A stretch of DNA of 64,000 nt from Symmetrospora coprosmae (Eukaryota; Basidiomycota; Cystobasidiomycetes; Symmetrosporaceae), in assembly GCA_008802785.1 (NCBI GenBank), contig VUYT01000013.1, forward strand, positions 1-64,000, given 5' to 3'. The notes under the pieces were generated by a model, which saw only the letters and a list, made by a program, of their open reading frames with translations, was not told the origin of the DNA and did no database searches. This document shows positions 35,818 through 47,829 of this stretch, piece after piece (position 1 is the stretch's first letter; every line of letters starts with the position of its first letter). The position numbers and the translations under genes were made by a program.

Positions 35818-38105
35818 TCCACGGCTCCTCGTGAAGACTATATCCCGTCTGCAGCCACAAGCGCTGGTCGCTACCCCCCCGGCTACCAGTACAGCGGCAA
35901 TGACCCGCTCCCTTTCAATGCTGTACTCAACCCTCTACTTGCTGCTAGGCTGGACCTTCAGCAGTAGGTGACCACCGAGAGTTCAACCGCATGTCATTGA
36001 AGGCAAGTGTCTGTCAGACTGATTCGCCCACCGCACTTCTCGTCTCAGCTGTACAATCGTTCTTCGTCCTGCCCTGCGGAACACTGACTGGCCAGCGGGT
36101 TGACCCTATCATCTCGCCGAACAGCCTCGGCGAGCCCTCTGGCCATGTCCACGTCTTTGCAGGTGGGACTGGACTCACTGGAGACCTCAACTACAAAAAG
36201 ACACAAAGCTCGACCTGTAGCTCGTGCCCTGTACCTCAGGACAAGTCTAACTACTGGCGAGTTACTTTGCCTCGCGAATGGTGAGGAGCAGGGCGTGCTA
36301 ACGCCGGCAGTGCACCGCTCAGGGCTCCTCACCTCTTTTTTCATCACAAGACGAGAGGCTTCATCGCTACCCCTCCACCTTCCTTCCAGATCTGTAGGTC
36401 TGGCGCCTCGTCTTTCTCTGCCAACCGAAGCTGACTGTCTTCACTACCGTAGATTACAAATTCGAAGCAGGACAAGACTTTAGCGCTTTCCCGAAGGTGA
36501 GTAGATGCGCTTAGTCGCAGCAAACACTCGCTTCTAACGTATAGCGCCTATATCGAAGGACTTCGGGATGATCGGAGGATCATCCGCTGCGAGAGTCTTC
36601 AATCCCGACAATCCAGCGCAATATGCTGTCACTTGGAAATGCATCGACACCAACGAGATCACCAAGTGGGTCTGACATGATGTCGAGGCAGAATCCGCAC
36701 TTCCGAGAACAGCGCTGATGCATCGCCGGCTTGACAGCGGTTTCCCAAAGCAGCCTTGTAAGAATGGCGCTAGAGCCCAGGTCTCTTTCCCTCAAGTGGG
36801 TAGCGTAGAGCGGGCTCCGGCATCTCAGACAGGCATGCTGATGCCCTGCATTCTTCACTAGTGCGGCACAGGCGAACCCATGAACAAAGACAAAACACAC
36901 ACAGCCTATTTCGAGAACTTCCGCGAGCTCGAACGCGAGAACGGTGGGCCTGGCAAATGCCCGCCCACCCATCCCATCAAATACCCTCGTATCTTCCTGG
37001 AGATCTACTATACCAACAGCGACCCAGCACTGCCGTGGGGAGAAGGGGTAGACCATGGCGGTCAGCCATATGTTCTGGCGAACGGCGATGCCACTGGTGT
37101 GAGTCTTTCGAGCTACCTGCAGAGCATGTGCGTCGCCCCGCGGCAATAGCTGACTTGATGTGGTACGCGCTAGTTCGGCATGCATGCTGGTCAGTCTTGG
37201 CCTGTACATCGTGCTCACAGCCACTTCTTCTGAATACCTGGCTTGATTGCAGACTTCTTCATGGGCTGGGAGGAGGGCGTTCTCGAGGGGGCGTTGAAGC
37301 GATGTGGTGAGTCGCTGCAGCTGAGTGCACCAACATCTAGATTTCACTGACGAAGTTGCGGCTATGCAGATGGCGTCAATGTGGGTGCGTCCAGAATCAT
37401 GCCCTTCCCTATTCGTCTGACGTGATCAATTCGACGCACTCCTCAACGCTCTCGCAGCCCGCAGACGGCAACAATGCAGATGGTCGTGCCTTCCTGTGCT
37501 TCCCTGATGCCGTGAAGGAGGGCGTTCCGCCTCCAGTCTGCACTAAGGTGGGGTGCCTCTCTGCTGCTTCATCGAGACTGTCAATGTCTGACTAGCGGCA
37601 CGCACTTCTTTAGCCCGGAGATTCTCCAGATCTCGCCGTCAAGGAGAAGGTCTTCAGGGTCGACCTCCCCAAATTACTGGGCGATAACGCTGTGGAAGAG
37701 AGCGGAGCGATCGTGGAATACAACAAGCCAGGTCTTGCTCCCAGTGGCTTCACTACGACCACTGCTAGCATTGACGATAATACACTTACCGGCGCAGGGC
37801 TGTCCGCAAGCGGCCAGACTTCCGGCGCTACGACGACCCAGTCAGGCGGATCGCAGCAACCGGAGGGTGGCTCTACCAGATCTTACACACCGCCTGTCCA
37901 CACTTCGGCCGAGGAGCCGAAACATACACCGAAACCGAAGAAGCCTAAGAAGCCCAAGCATCCCAAACCGCATCGGCCGAAGAAGACACCCGAAAGAGTC
38001 AGGTTCGAGCCCACTTTTGCAGCGCAACAGAGCGGGAACGGCAAGGGCCACGATCTCACGATAACAACGCCAGTGACCATCACCGTCACGTATACCCAGC
38101 ATTGA
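35818..38105 (+). CDS. DUF1996 domain protein, probably secreted
   Basis: DUF1996 proteins are widespread secreted or wall-linked proteins of fungi with unknown activity. The first recognised exon follows a CCACAG acceptor at 35817 and reads YPPGYQYSGNDPLPFNAVLN. Family landmarks follow in order across many short introns: SFFVLPCGTLTGQRVDPIIS and GEPSGHVHVFAGG (the RxDPI and HxH signatures), CSSCPVPQDKSNYW, GMIGGSSAARVFNPDNPAQY, FPKQPCKNGARAQVSFPQ, KTHTAYFENFRELE, HPIKYPRIFLEIYY, YVLANGDATG, MHADFFMGWEEGVLEGAL. The C-terminal 130 residues are a Ser/Thr-rich stalk followed by a Lys/Pro-rich stretch (KPKKPKKPKHPKPHRPKK), perhaps binding wall polysaccharide or DNA; this is inference. The signal peptide exon was not located, so the start is open. 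The stop is TGA at 38103-38105. Confidence 0.75.
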
Positions 38106-38336
38106 CCTGCCAGTTGCAGCTCTCGTGATACCCGTTGCTGTGGCAAAAGTACTCCAAGAGCTGGCGGGGTTCCTGGTCACGGGCGCGCAACGCTATATCT
38201 TGTACTCGCACATATCCTCCATCATGTCATTATGTCAGATGTGTATCTTGAAAACGTGCGACCTTGCCTCTTGCTCTGCGGCCTTGAGCTCCCCGGCCCC
38301 TTTGCCTCTCCCCGCAAAGCTCGCCAACTTGGCACG

Positions 38337-40629
38337 ATGCCAGGTAAGGCTCGGATTGGCGCCATCACTTGAGTCTGGCTCATCCCTGGTACTCCGCGCA
38401 TTTCTTCTGCAGCTCCCTTTCCCGTTGCCATTCTGACAGGTGCGCCCACAAGTTGTCGGACACGATCGCGATCCGCGCAGTGCGGGACAACCTTGACACC
38501 CTCTACTTCTCTACCGCGTCCGCAGTCAGCGATACCGCCTCCAACGACGCGTCGACAGACCGGACAGGCCCGCAATTGAAGGCTCTCCTTCAGAGCGCGG
38601 AGCATGCCCGATCTTTCGAGGTTGCCGAAAGCACCATCGTGCCGGACGATGTCCGCCTCATTCAGGGCGCATTAGAACGCTGGTCTACCTCGGGCCGCAT
38701 CAGGCTATGTATCACAACAGGAGGAACAGGCTTCTCCCCGCGCGATGTCACGCCCGAAGCCGTGCGGCCCCTAATTGTGCGCGAGGCGACTGGGCTGCAG
38801 CACCTCATGCTCCGGGCGTCGCTAGACAAGACGCCCATGGCCGCGCTGGGTAGGCCCGTAGCTGGCATCACAAAGGACGGAATGGTCGTCGTCACGCTAC
38901 CCGGGAGCCCCAAGGGAGCCCTGGAGAACCTCGAGGCGCTGCTTGGCGTCCTGCCTCATGCGCTTGACCTGGCCAGCGGCGGGTCTGGTGTGCAGGTACA
39001 TAACGCTATGGGCGTGCCGAGTCGAGGGAAGGGCACCATGGACCAGCAGCATCACTCCTGCAGCCACTCCCATTCCCATTCCCACACTCACGGCCACCAT
39101 GCACCTCAGCCCCGCACTCTCCAATCGATGGACCCAGCACAAGGAGGTGAGCAGTTCCCCCTGATGCGCCGAAGCTCCTATCTGCTGACGCTATGATTAC
39201 GACAGCGTCTGGTCGGCTACGCGTATCGCAATATCCCATCATCTCGCTCGAAGAAGCCTACGCGTTGATACTCGACAACACATCGACTCTGGGCGTTGAG
39301 AGGAGATCCGTGGACGAAGAGCTCGTTGGCTCGATACTCGCGGAGGACGTGTACTCTCCCGAGGACTTGCCCAGCACGATGACGACCAATGTCGACGGCT
39401 ACGCCGTCTCAGCGTCGTCGACGCCAGCGGGCGTGTATCCGGTTCTCACGCCGGTGAACTACCCTTATCCGTCAGCTGGAGCATCCATCCTCGACTCAGC
39501 ACTCCCCGCCGGCCACATCTACCGGATCAATACGGGTGCGCCCCTGCCGTTGGGCTCAGACGCGGTCATCATGGTCGAGGACACTGAGCTCGTGTCGGAG
39601 ACGAGCGGGTCAACAGGCAAGGAAGAGAAGGAGGTCAAGCTCCTCGCGCAGGTCGAAAAGGGAGAGAACGTGCGCATGCCAGGCAGCGATGTCAGAAAGG
39701 GCGACCGAGTCCTCGACAAGGGGATGCGCATCACAGAGTTTGGGGGCGAGGTCGGCACTCTAGCTTTTGTGGGCAAACGAGAGGTAGGTGTATCAATGCT
39801 GATCATGACGAGGGCTTCGTAGCATGCTCAGACAGATGCCTGATGCTATTCGCAGGTGAACGTATATCGGCGACCGGTCGTGGCCATCATGTCTACGGGC
39901 AACGAGATCACGAGCCTCCACGCCAGTAACGCATCGCTGAACTCGGATTTCCCCGTGATCTACGATTCGAATCGCCCCTCCCTGCACGGCATTCTCCGGT
40001 CTCACGGTTTCAAGGTAGTTGATCTGGGCATTGTCCCGGACGACGAGGCGGCGACAGTGCGTGCGCTGCGACTTGGATGCGAGCGGGCAGACGTGATTGT
40101 CACAACGGGCGGGACGTCCATGGGCGAGGGCGACCTGCTCAAGCCCGTCATCGAGCGCAACCTGGGTGGGCTCATCCACTTTGGCCGCGTGGCGATGAAG
40201 CCTGGCAAGCCGACGACGTTCGCGACGGTCTCGCTCGACAAGAGCCGCTCCGAGCGCACCAAGGTTTTCGCGCTGCCGGGCAACCCGGCGTCTGCGCTCG
40301 TGACGTTCCATCTCTTCGTCCTGCCTTGCCTGCGCAAGCTGTCTGGGTATCCGGAAGGGCAGTGGCATTTGCCAACGGTCAAGGTGCAGACGACCAGTGC
40401 GATGCGCCTGGATCCGCGACCTGAATTTCACCGAGTCGCAATTGAGGCCATTGCGAAGCCACCTTACTTGATTGCCAGGTCGACGGGCGGTCAGCGCAGT
40501 AGCAGGACGGTCAGCTTGGCGGGGGCGAACGGATTGGTTTGCCTTCCGAGCGGCAGTGCTCCGGGAACAAGACGCGAGATTGCGCAAGGGGAAATTGTAG
40601 ATGCCATCTTGATGGGTCGGCTGGGGTGA
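38337..40629 (+). CDS. gephyrin-type molybdenum cofactor protein (MogA-MoeA fusion)
   Basis: Carries the last two steps of molybdenum cofactor synthesis: adenylation of molybdopterin (MogA/G domain) and molybdate insertion (MoeA/E domain). Exons 38337-38343, 38413-38439, 38526-39146, 39206-39783 and 39856-40629 join in phase to 668 aa. The first two exons are only 7 and 27 nt and give MPAPFPVAILTVSD. The G domain holds STDRTGPQL, LCITTGGTGFSPRDVTPEA and VVVTLPGSPKGALENLEALL. A linker rich in His (HHSCSHSHSHSHTHGHH) follows. The E domain has DLPSTMTTNVDGYAV, INTGAPLPLGSDAVIMVEDT, GNEITS, DVIVTTGGTSMGEGDLL, VAMKPGKPTTFA and VFALPGNPASALVTFH. G-then-E order is that of animal gephyrin and fungi, the reverse of plant Cnx1. 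Confidence 0.95.
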
Positions 40630-40778
40630 TGGGCACACGGACGACACGATCTGTAGGGGATCTAGCCTTTGCGAGGGTAGGCTGATGCATCGCGCAGAGG
40701 CCGATAAGAGTGTCAACAACATCGTAGCAGGTCCTGATGTGTGATTCTGGGGGCTGAGCAGGGGCAGGGCGAGGCCGG

Positions 40779-41381
40779 TCAGGCCATCTCCTGGTCCTTA
40801 GCCGCCGCTGACACGGGTCGCGCCAGCTCGCCGCTCGGATCTCTCCGCCTGTTATCCGTCTTGAGTCCTGCTGCTGCCTCTGCCTCTGCTTGACTGTATG
40901 GTTCGTCCTTGAGCTGCTTCATCCTGCGGCGGTGAATCTTTGTCTTACGGTGCCCTTGGAGCGCTTCGTCGCTGATGAAATGGCGAGAGCACTCGATGCA
41001 GGGGTGCTCGCCGGAGCCTGTCAACGGATGATGCGCAGTGTCAGTACATACGCTATATACGCTGACTGTGCCGGCCCTCGCCCCCCGCTGCTCTAGCACG
41101 GGTAGGGCGCTCCACGCACCTGGCAGCTCGTCGGCTTCTGCCTCCTGCACGGTCGAAGCCGTCTTTGGCAGCCGGGTCAAGCCAGCCTGGACGCGCTTGA
41201 GCTCTTCTGCGACCTGGTCCACGTCCTTCTGGTACCGCCTAGTCTTGAGGTCCTTGCCAATGGCCTGCGTGGGAGTGCGCCAGGACGTTTGTCAGTTTTT
41301 GCTCGCCTCGTCGTCGTCGCTCTTTCTGCTTGCACGCACCTTTGCACTCCCGTGAGTTCTGGACCGTCTGACGCGGGTCAT
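40779..41381 (-). CDS. BUD20: Bud20 / ZNF593-type C2H2 zinc-finger ribosome biogenesis factor
   Basis: Shuttling factor needed for nuclear export of pre-60S subunits. Exons 41340-41381, 41120-41264 and 40779-41017 join in phase to 141 aa. It begins MTRVRRSRTHGSAK, then AIGKDLKTRRYQKDVDQVAE. The single finger is HPCIECSRHFISDEALQGHR with KTKIHRRRMKQLK, which matches the family C-x2-C-x12-H-x5-H and its basic extension. An acidic/Ala-rich tail (YSQAEAEAAAG) follows. It is divergent from the MATE gene, with about 300 bp between starts. Confidence 0.9.
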
Positions 41382-41683
41382 CTTGCAATTGTCCGAAGCG
41401 GAAATGTACCTGCGTGTGTGATAGGGGTTCTGCTGCAGGGTTGGTCCACTGTTTGTCCTGACGTTGAAGCGTGAGCCGCCTGAGCGCGTCTATCCTCCCT
41501 TGCGGTCAGTCCCTCTCCTGCGAGTGGCAAAATCCCCGCGGCGTGACCGGCTTTCACTTGGTCGTCGCCGTCAGGACAGAGAACTCCGACTCTGGCAGCA
41601 GCGATCTCCGACAACGCAGCTCTGCTCTGCTCTGCTCTGCTCTGCTCCACAACGGCCAGAGCTTCGATAGCAATACAGTCAGC
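41382..41683. promoter_or_regulatory. divergent promoter, BUD20 / MATE gene
   Basis: About 300 bp between outward-facing start codons. It contains a 5-bp microsatellite, tctgc x5, at 41621-41645, just upstream of the MATE ATG. Repeat length could affect transcription or 5' UTR length. Confidence 0.5.
41621..41645. repeat. pentanucleotide microsatellite (tctgc)5
   Basis: Five perfect tandem copies of a 5-bp unit, about 40 bp upstream of the MATE gene start. Confidence 0.85.
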
Positions 41684-44131
41684 ATGCAGTTCCACAACAA
41701 CGCCCTCTCGGCGTCGTACTCGGCGTCGCTCGAGGCAGAGTCGTTCCTCGCACAAAGCCTCACTCGCCGCCCAGAGGACGAGGAGGCGGCGGCGCGTCAA
41801 GCAAAGTCGGACGCGCGAGAGGAGCGCCAGCTGAGGCGCCGAGAGCGGCAGAAGCGACTCGAGAACCGCCAGCGACGCCCTTCGACGCTGCACAACTTCA
41901 TTCTCGGCGCTGACGATAGGATCGACACGACGCTGGACGGGGACGACGAGGACGACGACGAGACGGACGACGACGAGGAGGATGACGATCAAGCACTCGA
42001 GGCTGGAGGAAGCGTGTTTGACGACGAGTCGGTCGCACCAGACAACGCGTCGCGCATATCTGGCCGTCACTCGCACCTGCGCCATTCCGTCAATGGCACC
42101 GGAGGATCCGAATCGCTCGCCCCGCCGAACGCACTTGCATCGTCGACAAGCAGCATCGGTGGCGGCGGAGGCAGGAAGCTCTCGATGAAGTCGTCGCGCA
42201 GGCCATCCACACTGGCTCCCATCGGAGAAGGGACCCCTCTGCTGTCTAGCAGGCGAGCCTCCATGGCCACCTTGACTCCGCGTCCTCTCCAGAAGCTCTT
42301 CAAGGGTCCGACCGCGTCCGCTTCGAAAAAGGTGGGCCTGGCGTTCGGTCAGCCTTCACGCGTCGCTGCTCGTTATTCACCCGCTTCTGTCTATCACCCG
42401 CTTCTGTCTATCAATACAGGAATTTACCATCCTCGTATGGTTCACCATCCCCATCTTCCTCACCCATCTTCTCGAATACTCGCTTCTCCTCGCAACCATC
42501 GTCTCTGTCGGTCATCTCGGTACAGCCGAGCTTGCCGCGTCTTCCCTGGGCAGCATGACCACGAACGTCTGCGCGCTATCCATCATCCAGGGTCTCTGTG
42601 TGCGCCTCATCCTATTGCACTGCACGTAGTGCTGGCATGCATATCTGATCACCCGCTTTCATCCTTCAGGCCGCCCTCGACACGCTCTGCAGCCAAAGCT
42701 TCTCTTCAGCCAACCCGAAAGACACGTCCCTTCACGCTCTCCGCACTGCATACCTCACTTTTCTCCTCATGATCCCCGCGACCATCATTCTCCTGAACGG
42801 CGAGTCCCTCCTACTCGCCCTCAGACAGGATCCCGAAGTCGCCCGGCTGGCAGGTCAATATCTCAAGGTCCTCGTCTTTGGCATTCCCGGCTATGCTGGA
42901 TTCGAGATCACGAGGCGATGGCTGCAGTGCCAGGGCCTCATGATCGTCCCTACCCTCAGCCTGATTGTTGCGAGCCCAATCAACATCCTCCTCAACTGGC
43001 TGCTCGTATGGGGCCCGGACAGCGTTCGCATCGGCTTCATCGGCGCTCCCGTATCGACCGCCATCAGCTTCAATGTCATGGTGGGTCTGGCGCGATGCTC
43101 TCGATACAGTGCGCGGGATATGCTGACTATCGAGCGCATTCCAGTTCCTCTTCAGCTTGCTCTACTGCATCTTCTTCGCACCGCGAGAGGCATGGGGCGG
43201 CTTCACGACGCAGATGTTCAAGAACCTCAAGCCAAACATCCTTCTCGGCGCAGCAGGCTTTGCTTCCGTCGCTTCCGAGTGGTGGGTTTTCGGCTATATC
43301 TGATCACCTTCTACAGGCCGACCACTGACTGTGCCGCATCTCACATCACACAGGTGGGCCTGGGAGGTTATTGGTCTTGCTTCGGCCGCTCTCGGCACCG
43401 ACAACCTGGGCGCCAACTCTGTCCTCGGCACGAGCGCCTCGCTGCTGTACCAGCTTCCTGCAGGCCTGACTGTCGCGTGCGCCGTACGCGTGGGTAACCT
43501 CGTCGGGGCGCAGTACCCCTATGCCGCGCGCACCTCGGCAAAGACGGCAATGACAATGTCGACCGTCATTGGGTTCTTCAACATGGGCCTCCTCATCCTC
43601 CTCCGCAAGCGATGGGGACGCCTCTTCAGCAGCGATGAGAAGGTCGTCGCCATTGTTGCCGACGTCATCCCGCTCGTCGGAGTGTTCCAGGTCACGGACT
43701 GCATCACGGGAGCTGCCATGGGCGTTCTCCGGGGTACTGGACTGGCGGTGCGTGATTGCTCACTCTCCCTACTCTTCACTAGCACAGTTTTCGTGGCTGA
43801 TCTCGCTTCTCGACCTGCAGACTCTCGGTGCGCAGATCAACCTCGTCGCATACTGGGTCATCGGAATCCGTGGGTATCTATTTGTACCCTTGTTCAACGG
43901 GCCGGCCAACTGACCCCCGCCCGCCTCGCTGTGCTTTCCTACACAGCAATCGGTCTCGCCCTCACCTTCTCGAGGCTGCACTGGCAGCTGTACGGCCTCT
44001 GGTCGGGCCTGACTATCGCCCTGACCTTCACGGCCATTGTAGGCTCCATTGTCGTTGCCCGCATCAACTGGCCCCAGATCGTCAAGGATGCCAAGGACAG
44101 GAACCTCAACCTCGGAGGAGGCGGTCACTGA
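41684..44131 (+). CDS. MATE-family multidrug/toxin efflux transporter
   Basis: Twelve-helix secondary transporter, probably exporting organic cations or toxins at the plasma or vacuolar membrane. The start ATG 41684 opens a hydrophilic cytosolic N-terminus of about 200 residues, rich in Arg/Glu, then an acidic stretch (DDEDDDETDDDEEDDD) and a Ser-rich part. The transport domain follows over several short introns: THLLEYSLLLATIVSVGHLG then TAELAASSLGSMTTNVCA; AALDTLCSQSFSSANPKD; VFGIPGYAGFEITRRWLQCQ then GLMIVPTLSLIVASPINIL; WWAWEVIGLASAALGTDNLG; RVGNLVGAQYPYAARTSAKT; GAAMGVLRGTGLA. These match both MATE halves of fungal members. It ends NLNLGGGGH with TGA at 44129-44131. The acidic low-complexity N-terminus is longer than in most members. 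Confidence 0.9.
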
Positions 44132-44809
44132 GGTGCCGTCAGTCGACTTGAGTGCATAACATGTCGACTCATGATCCGTTGGCTTTCAGCAGCCCGACGC
44201 CCAGGGTTCCGCAAGCACAAGCACAAAAGCCAGAAGGAATGGCAGTAATTCACTCTCCTTTCTTAACGATATGTTCGTCCTCATCAGTAGCAGCATGCCT
44301 TACAGCACGAGCGAGTACTTTTCTGCGGTCTGTGTTGTCCGTCCAGACTGCATCACGATCTTTCCGCGTGTACCAGAACCACATGCTGGAGCACCCAGGC
44401 CGTCAGGGGTTAGCCATGAATGCAATACAGTGCATTGCAAAGAGACTGGCGTGTGTAGTGCCTTGTATGCATGCCACTTCTGCCAAGATCCGCAATTCGG
44501 GCGAGTGCAAGGTGGCCAGCGGACTATGTGCGAAGACGCAGGACGGACCAGCGCGTACGGACCACATTTAATAATATTACAGGCTCTCGAGTACCTCGGC
44601 TGCGCCATTCTACCTACGCCATGACAGTTTGCAAAGTGGGTGTTGCTCGTGCCAGCAGTTTCACCACCACCCGTCGCGCGCCCTTGGAAGGATCAGCCTG
44701 GGCCGAGCTTCCCTCAATTTTCAGTCGGCCGAGTGCTCCTCCCTCCGCCCCGACTCCCAAGCCCGTATCCTCAAGACAGCACCCACCACACAGTGCAGAG
44801 CCCAGCAAG
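44132..44809. promoter_or_regulatory. MATE 3' flank and uL4 promoter
   Basis: About 680 bp without a supported gene. The right end, with C/T-rich stretches, should be the promoter of the ribosomal protein gene. Several overlapping frames are open across 44150-44800, but none resembles a protein. Confidence 0.45.
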
Positions 44810-46357
44810 ATGGCTACTCGAGCAACCGTCAACGTCTTCTCCGAGACTGGAGAGTCCTCGGGATCCGTCCCTCTCCGTGCGTCTCGCCCTCGAAGGATAC
44901 GCCGCATGGCCCTGCAGCTCCAGCCCGCGATCGTGCTCCTGCGGCAGCGACGACACGGACCCGGATGGAGCTGCAGGATAGAGAGGGACAGCGAAGGCTG
45001 ATACTTACATTGCATCATCATCATAGCGGCCGTCTTCAGCGCTCCCATCAGGTCCGATGTCGTCGCTGGCATTCACAAGTCGGTTGCAAAGAACAATCGC
45101 CGTGAGTGGCAGCGGACAGCAGCACAGCAGCAGCAGCAGTCAGGCGAGACAGAGAGACTGACAGTGCAGTGCCCCATCCACAGAGCCGTACGCCGTCGCC
45201 CGACGAGCCGGCCACGAAACTTCTGCCGAGTCCTGGGGAACTGGTCGTGCTGTCGCCGTGAGTTTTGCGTTCTTTCGAGAGGCATTGAGCCGTCTGGCGG
45301 TCCCGGCGGAAGCCTAGGTCCGGCCGTCCTATGCCTACTAGTGTATGCTTCCCACACCTGCTGACATGCTTACATTGACATTCAGCGTATCCCCCGTGTC
45401 GGCGGTGGTGGTACGTCGAGGTCCGGACAGGCCGCGTTCGGCAACATGTGCCGAGGTGGACGCATGTTCGCGCCTACCCGAGTCTGGAGGAAGTGGCACG
45501 TCAAGACCAACTTGAACGAGAAGCGCTTTGCGACCGTCTCTGCGCTCGCCGCCACTGCGCTCCCTTCGCTCGTCCTCGCCCGCGGTCACCGCGTCGAGGA
45601 GATCGAGGAGGTCCCGCTCGTCGTTGGCGACGCCTTTGAGAGCATCACCAAGACGCGCGCTGCCGTCGCTGCCCTCAAGGCGGTCAAGGCGCACGCCGAC
45701 GTGGTCAAGGTCGCCAACAGCAAGAAGACGCGTGCCGGCAAGGGAAAGATGCGCGGACGCCGAAACCAGCAGAGGCGCGGCCCGCTCATCGTCTACAGCG
45801 AGGACAACGGCATTGTCAAGGCCTTCAGGAACATCCCCGGTGTCGAGCTCGCCAACGTCAGGCGCCTCAACATCCTCCAGCTCGCACCTGGAGGTCACCT
45901 CGGCCGATTCTGCATCTGGACCCAGGGTGCATTCAACCTCCTCGACTCGGTCTACGGCACCCTGGAGACCCCCTCTGAGCTCAAGAAGGATTACATGTGC
46001 GTTGGCCTCTCTCACGTGTGCAATGCTCGCTGCAAAGTGCTGACAATTGTGCGCGCCCGCAGCCTCCCCTCCGCCAAGATCTCGAACCCGGACGTCCAGC
46101 GCATCATCAACTCGACCGAGGTGCAGTCTGTCCTGCGCCCGGCCGGCCAGAAGCGCGTCAAGCGCCCCTTCACCCAGAAGAAGAACCCGCTCAAGAACCA
46201 GGGCGTCATGTGGCGATTGAACCCATACGCAAAGACGTACAAGCGCCGCGAGATGATGAACCAGGAGAAGAAGAGGAAGGGCTCCACCAAGGGCGAGCGA
46301 GAGGCAAAGAAGCTCGACGCCGGCAAGGCCTTCCTCGACAACCTCCTCGCCCCGTAA
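44810..46357 (+). CDS. RPL4: 60S ribosomal protein uL4
   Basis: Large-subunit ribosomal protein whose loop lines the exit tunnel. Exons 44810-44876, 45027-45101, 45184-45257, 45386-45996 and 46063-46357 join in phase to 373 aa, near the usual length. The first three exons, 67, 75 and 74 nt, give [37 protein letters not shown] and [20 protein letters not shown]. The fourth has [40 protein letters not shown] and [20 protein letters not shown], typical of the tunnel loop. The last has [20 protein letters not shown] and [18 protein letters not shown]. Three introns in the first 300 coding bases fit the 5' bias of fungal ribosomal protein genes. Confidence 0.96.
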
Positions 46358-46808
46358 GCTGGCCTATGGAGGCTGCTTACACGTGCGGCGGAGGTTGTGG
46401 TTCTGGTCTGGATGGTCACGAGCCGGAGAGTAGCAGCGGCACGCCTTGCGCTGCATCTTGTCACGGTCTAGCTCTTCCAGCCCAACGAAAACCTCGCGGT
46501 CCCTGTTGTAGTGCAACGCAGGGTCATTCTACGCGATCATCGGCGGAGGTCTTGGCTGCTTGCTGCCTTGTCCTTCGACTGTCGAGGAGGACGCCGCGCG
46601 ATGCAATGTACCACGAGGAGAGACTAACGTGCGGGCCATCCAATCTGAGAGTTTCTACATAGAGAAGATTGCCGGAGCCGGGATCTGCGGACGACGGCCC
46701 TTCGAGCACTGAGCGCTGCACTCACGAAACAAACGGACCGTTGCACCTTGGATAGCATTTTCAGTCATGCGAAAGAAGCTAACCGTCTAGGCTACATTGT
46801 TCGAATCA
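46358..46808. other. convergent intergenic region
   Basis: About 450 bp between the 3' ends of the uL4 gene and GRX5. Nothing coding was recognised. Confidence 0.5.
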
Positions 46809-47829
46809 CTAGCTCGCACCGGCGTCAGTAGGCGCAGGCTGTTCCTTGGGCAGCACACCCTTCTCTTGCAGCATCTATGGCCCAGCACAAGGACACGTTC
46901 AGCTTTGCTTCGTCGTGAGATCCCAGCGGCTTGAATGCACCCACCGATGTCAGCTCGCCGCTCTGGTGCATGCCGAGGATGATGTCGCAGCCTCCGAGGA
47001 ACTCGCCCTTGAGGTAGATCTGGGGGATAGTTGGCCAGTCGCTGCGAGTCGGCAGGTGACGGAGGCCAGAGAGTCAGCTGACCTGTCGCTGACAGCGGTA
47101 CGAGGTGGAGAGCGACTCACGAAAACTCCTTGATGCCTTCGCGCAGTTCCTGGTCCTCGAGGCAGTTGTACGTCTGGAGTTTCTCCGAGGGGACGCCCTG
47201 CAAGGTGAGCGAGTGGCGGAGAGAGTTATCGAGGCCAGAGTGGTCGATCAGCGACGTCAATATAGACTGCAATCACAGGTGGTGCGGCAAAACAGGCGGG
47301 CACCCACCTGAACCTCCATGATTTGGATGACTGCCCGGCTGAAGCCGCACTGCGGGACCTGTGGCGTTCCCTTCATGAAGATGACGAGGGGATCCGCCTC
47401 GATGGCCTGTGCGGTGCGGTCGCAATCGAGGGCGAGCACCGAAGGCGTTACGATAGGCCACATCGTTCAGTTCCAGAGCCGCATCAATGGCCATGGAGAC
47501 GGGCCAGTGTGAACGAGTGAAGGGTATGTGAAAGACTACGTCAGCTCGGAGCTGGGCATGGCGACCCTACATCCAAGAAAAGGTAAGGCCCGCACCTTCT
47601 GGATCTTTCCCTTGGCATCTGTGCTGAGGAAGCGCTGGTATGCGAGACGAGTGGAAGGCCCGGCTGTGCGCAGGAAGGCCCTCGAGCTCGATGATGTCGC
47701 CGCGGGGGAGAGCTGCCAGTGCGGCCGGAGGGAGTCAGCAACGAAGGGAGCTGCTCATGCCAGAGCGTGGACAGATGGGGGACACACCAGAGTGCTCAGT
47801 GCGTTTCTCATCTGTGTCCTGCCTGCCAT
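46809..47829 (-). CDS. GRX5: mitochondrial monothiol glutaredoxin (Grx5)
   Basis: Transfers Fe-S clusters in the mitochondrial matrix. Exons 47788-47829, 47596-47712, 47308-47406, 47121-47197, 46945-47041 and 46809-46874 join in phase to 165 aa, typical for Grx5 with presequence. The N-terminus ([34 protein letters not shown]) is basic and hydroxylated with no acidic residue, as a mitochondrial presequence should be. The active site is [20 protein letters not shown], with the single Cys of the CGFS motif. Then come [40 protein letters not shown] with the cis-Pro and GG-CD glutathione-binding motifs, and MHQSGEL. It ends APTDAGAS. It is divergent from the next gene, with about 270 bp between starts. 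Confidence 0.95.
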
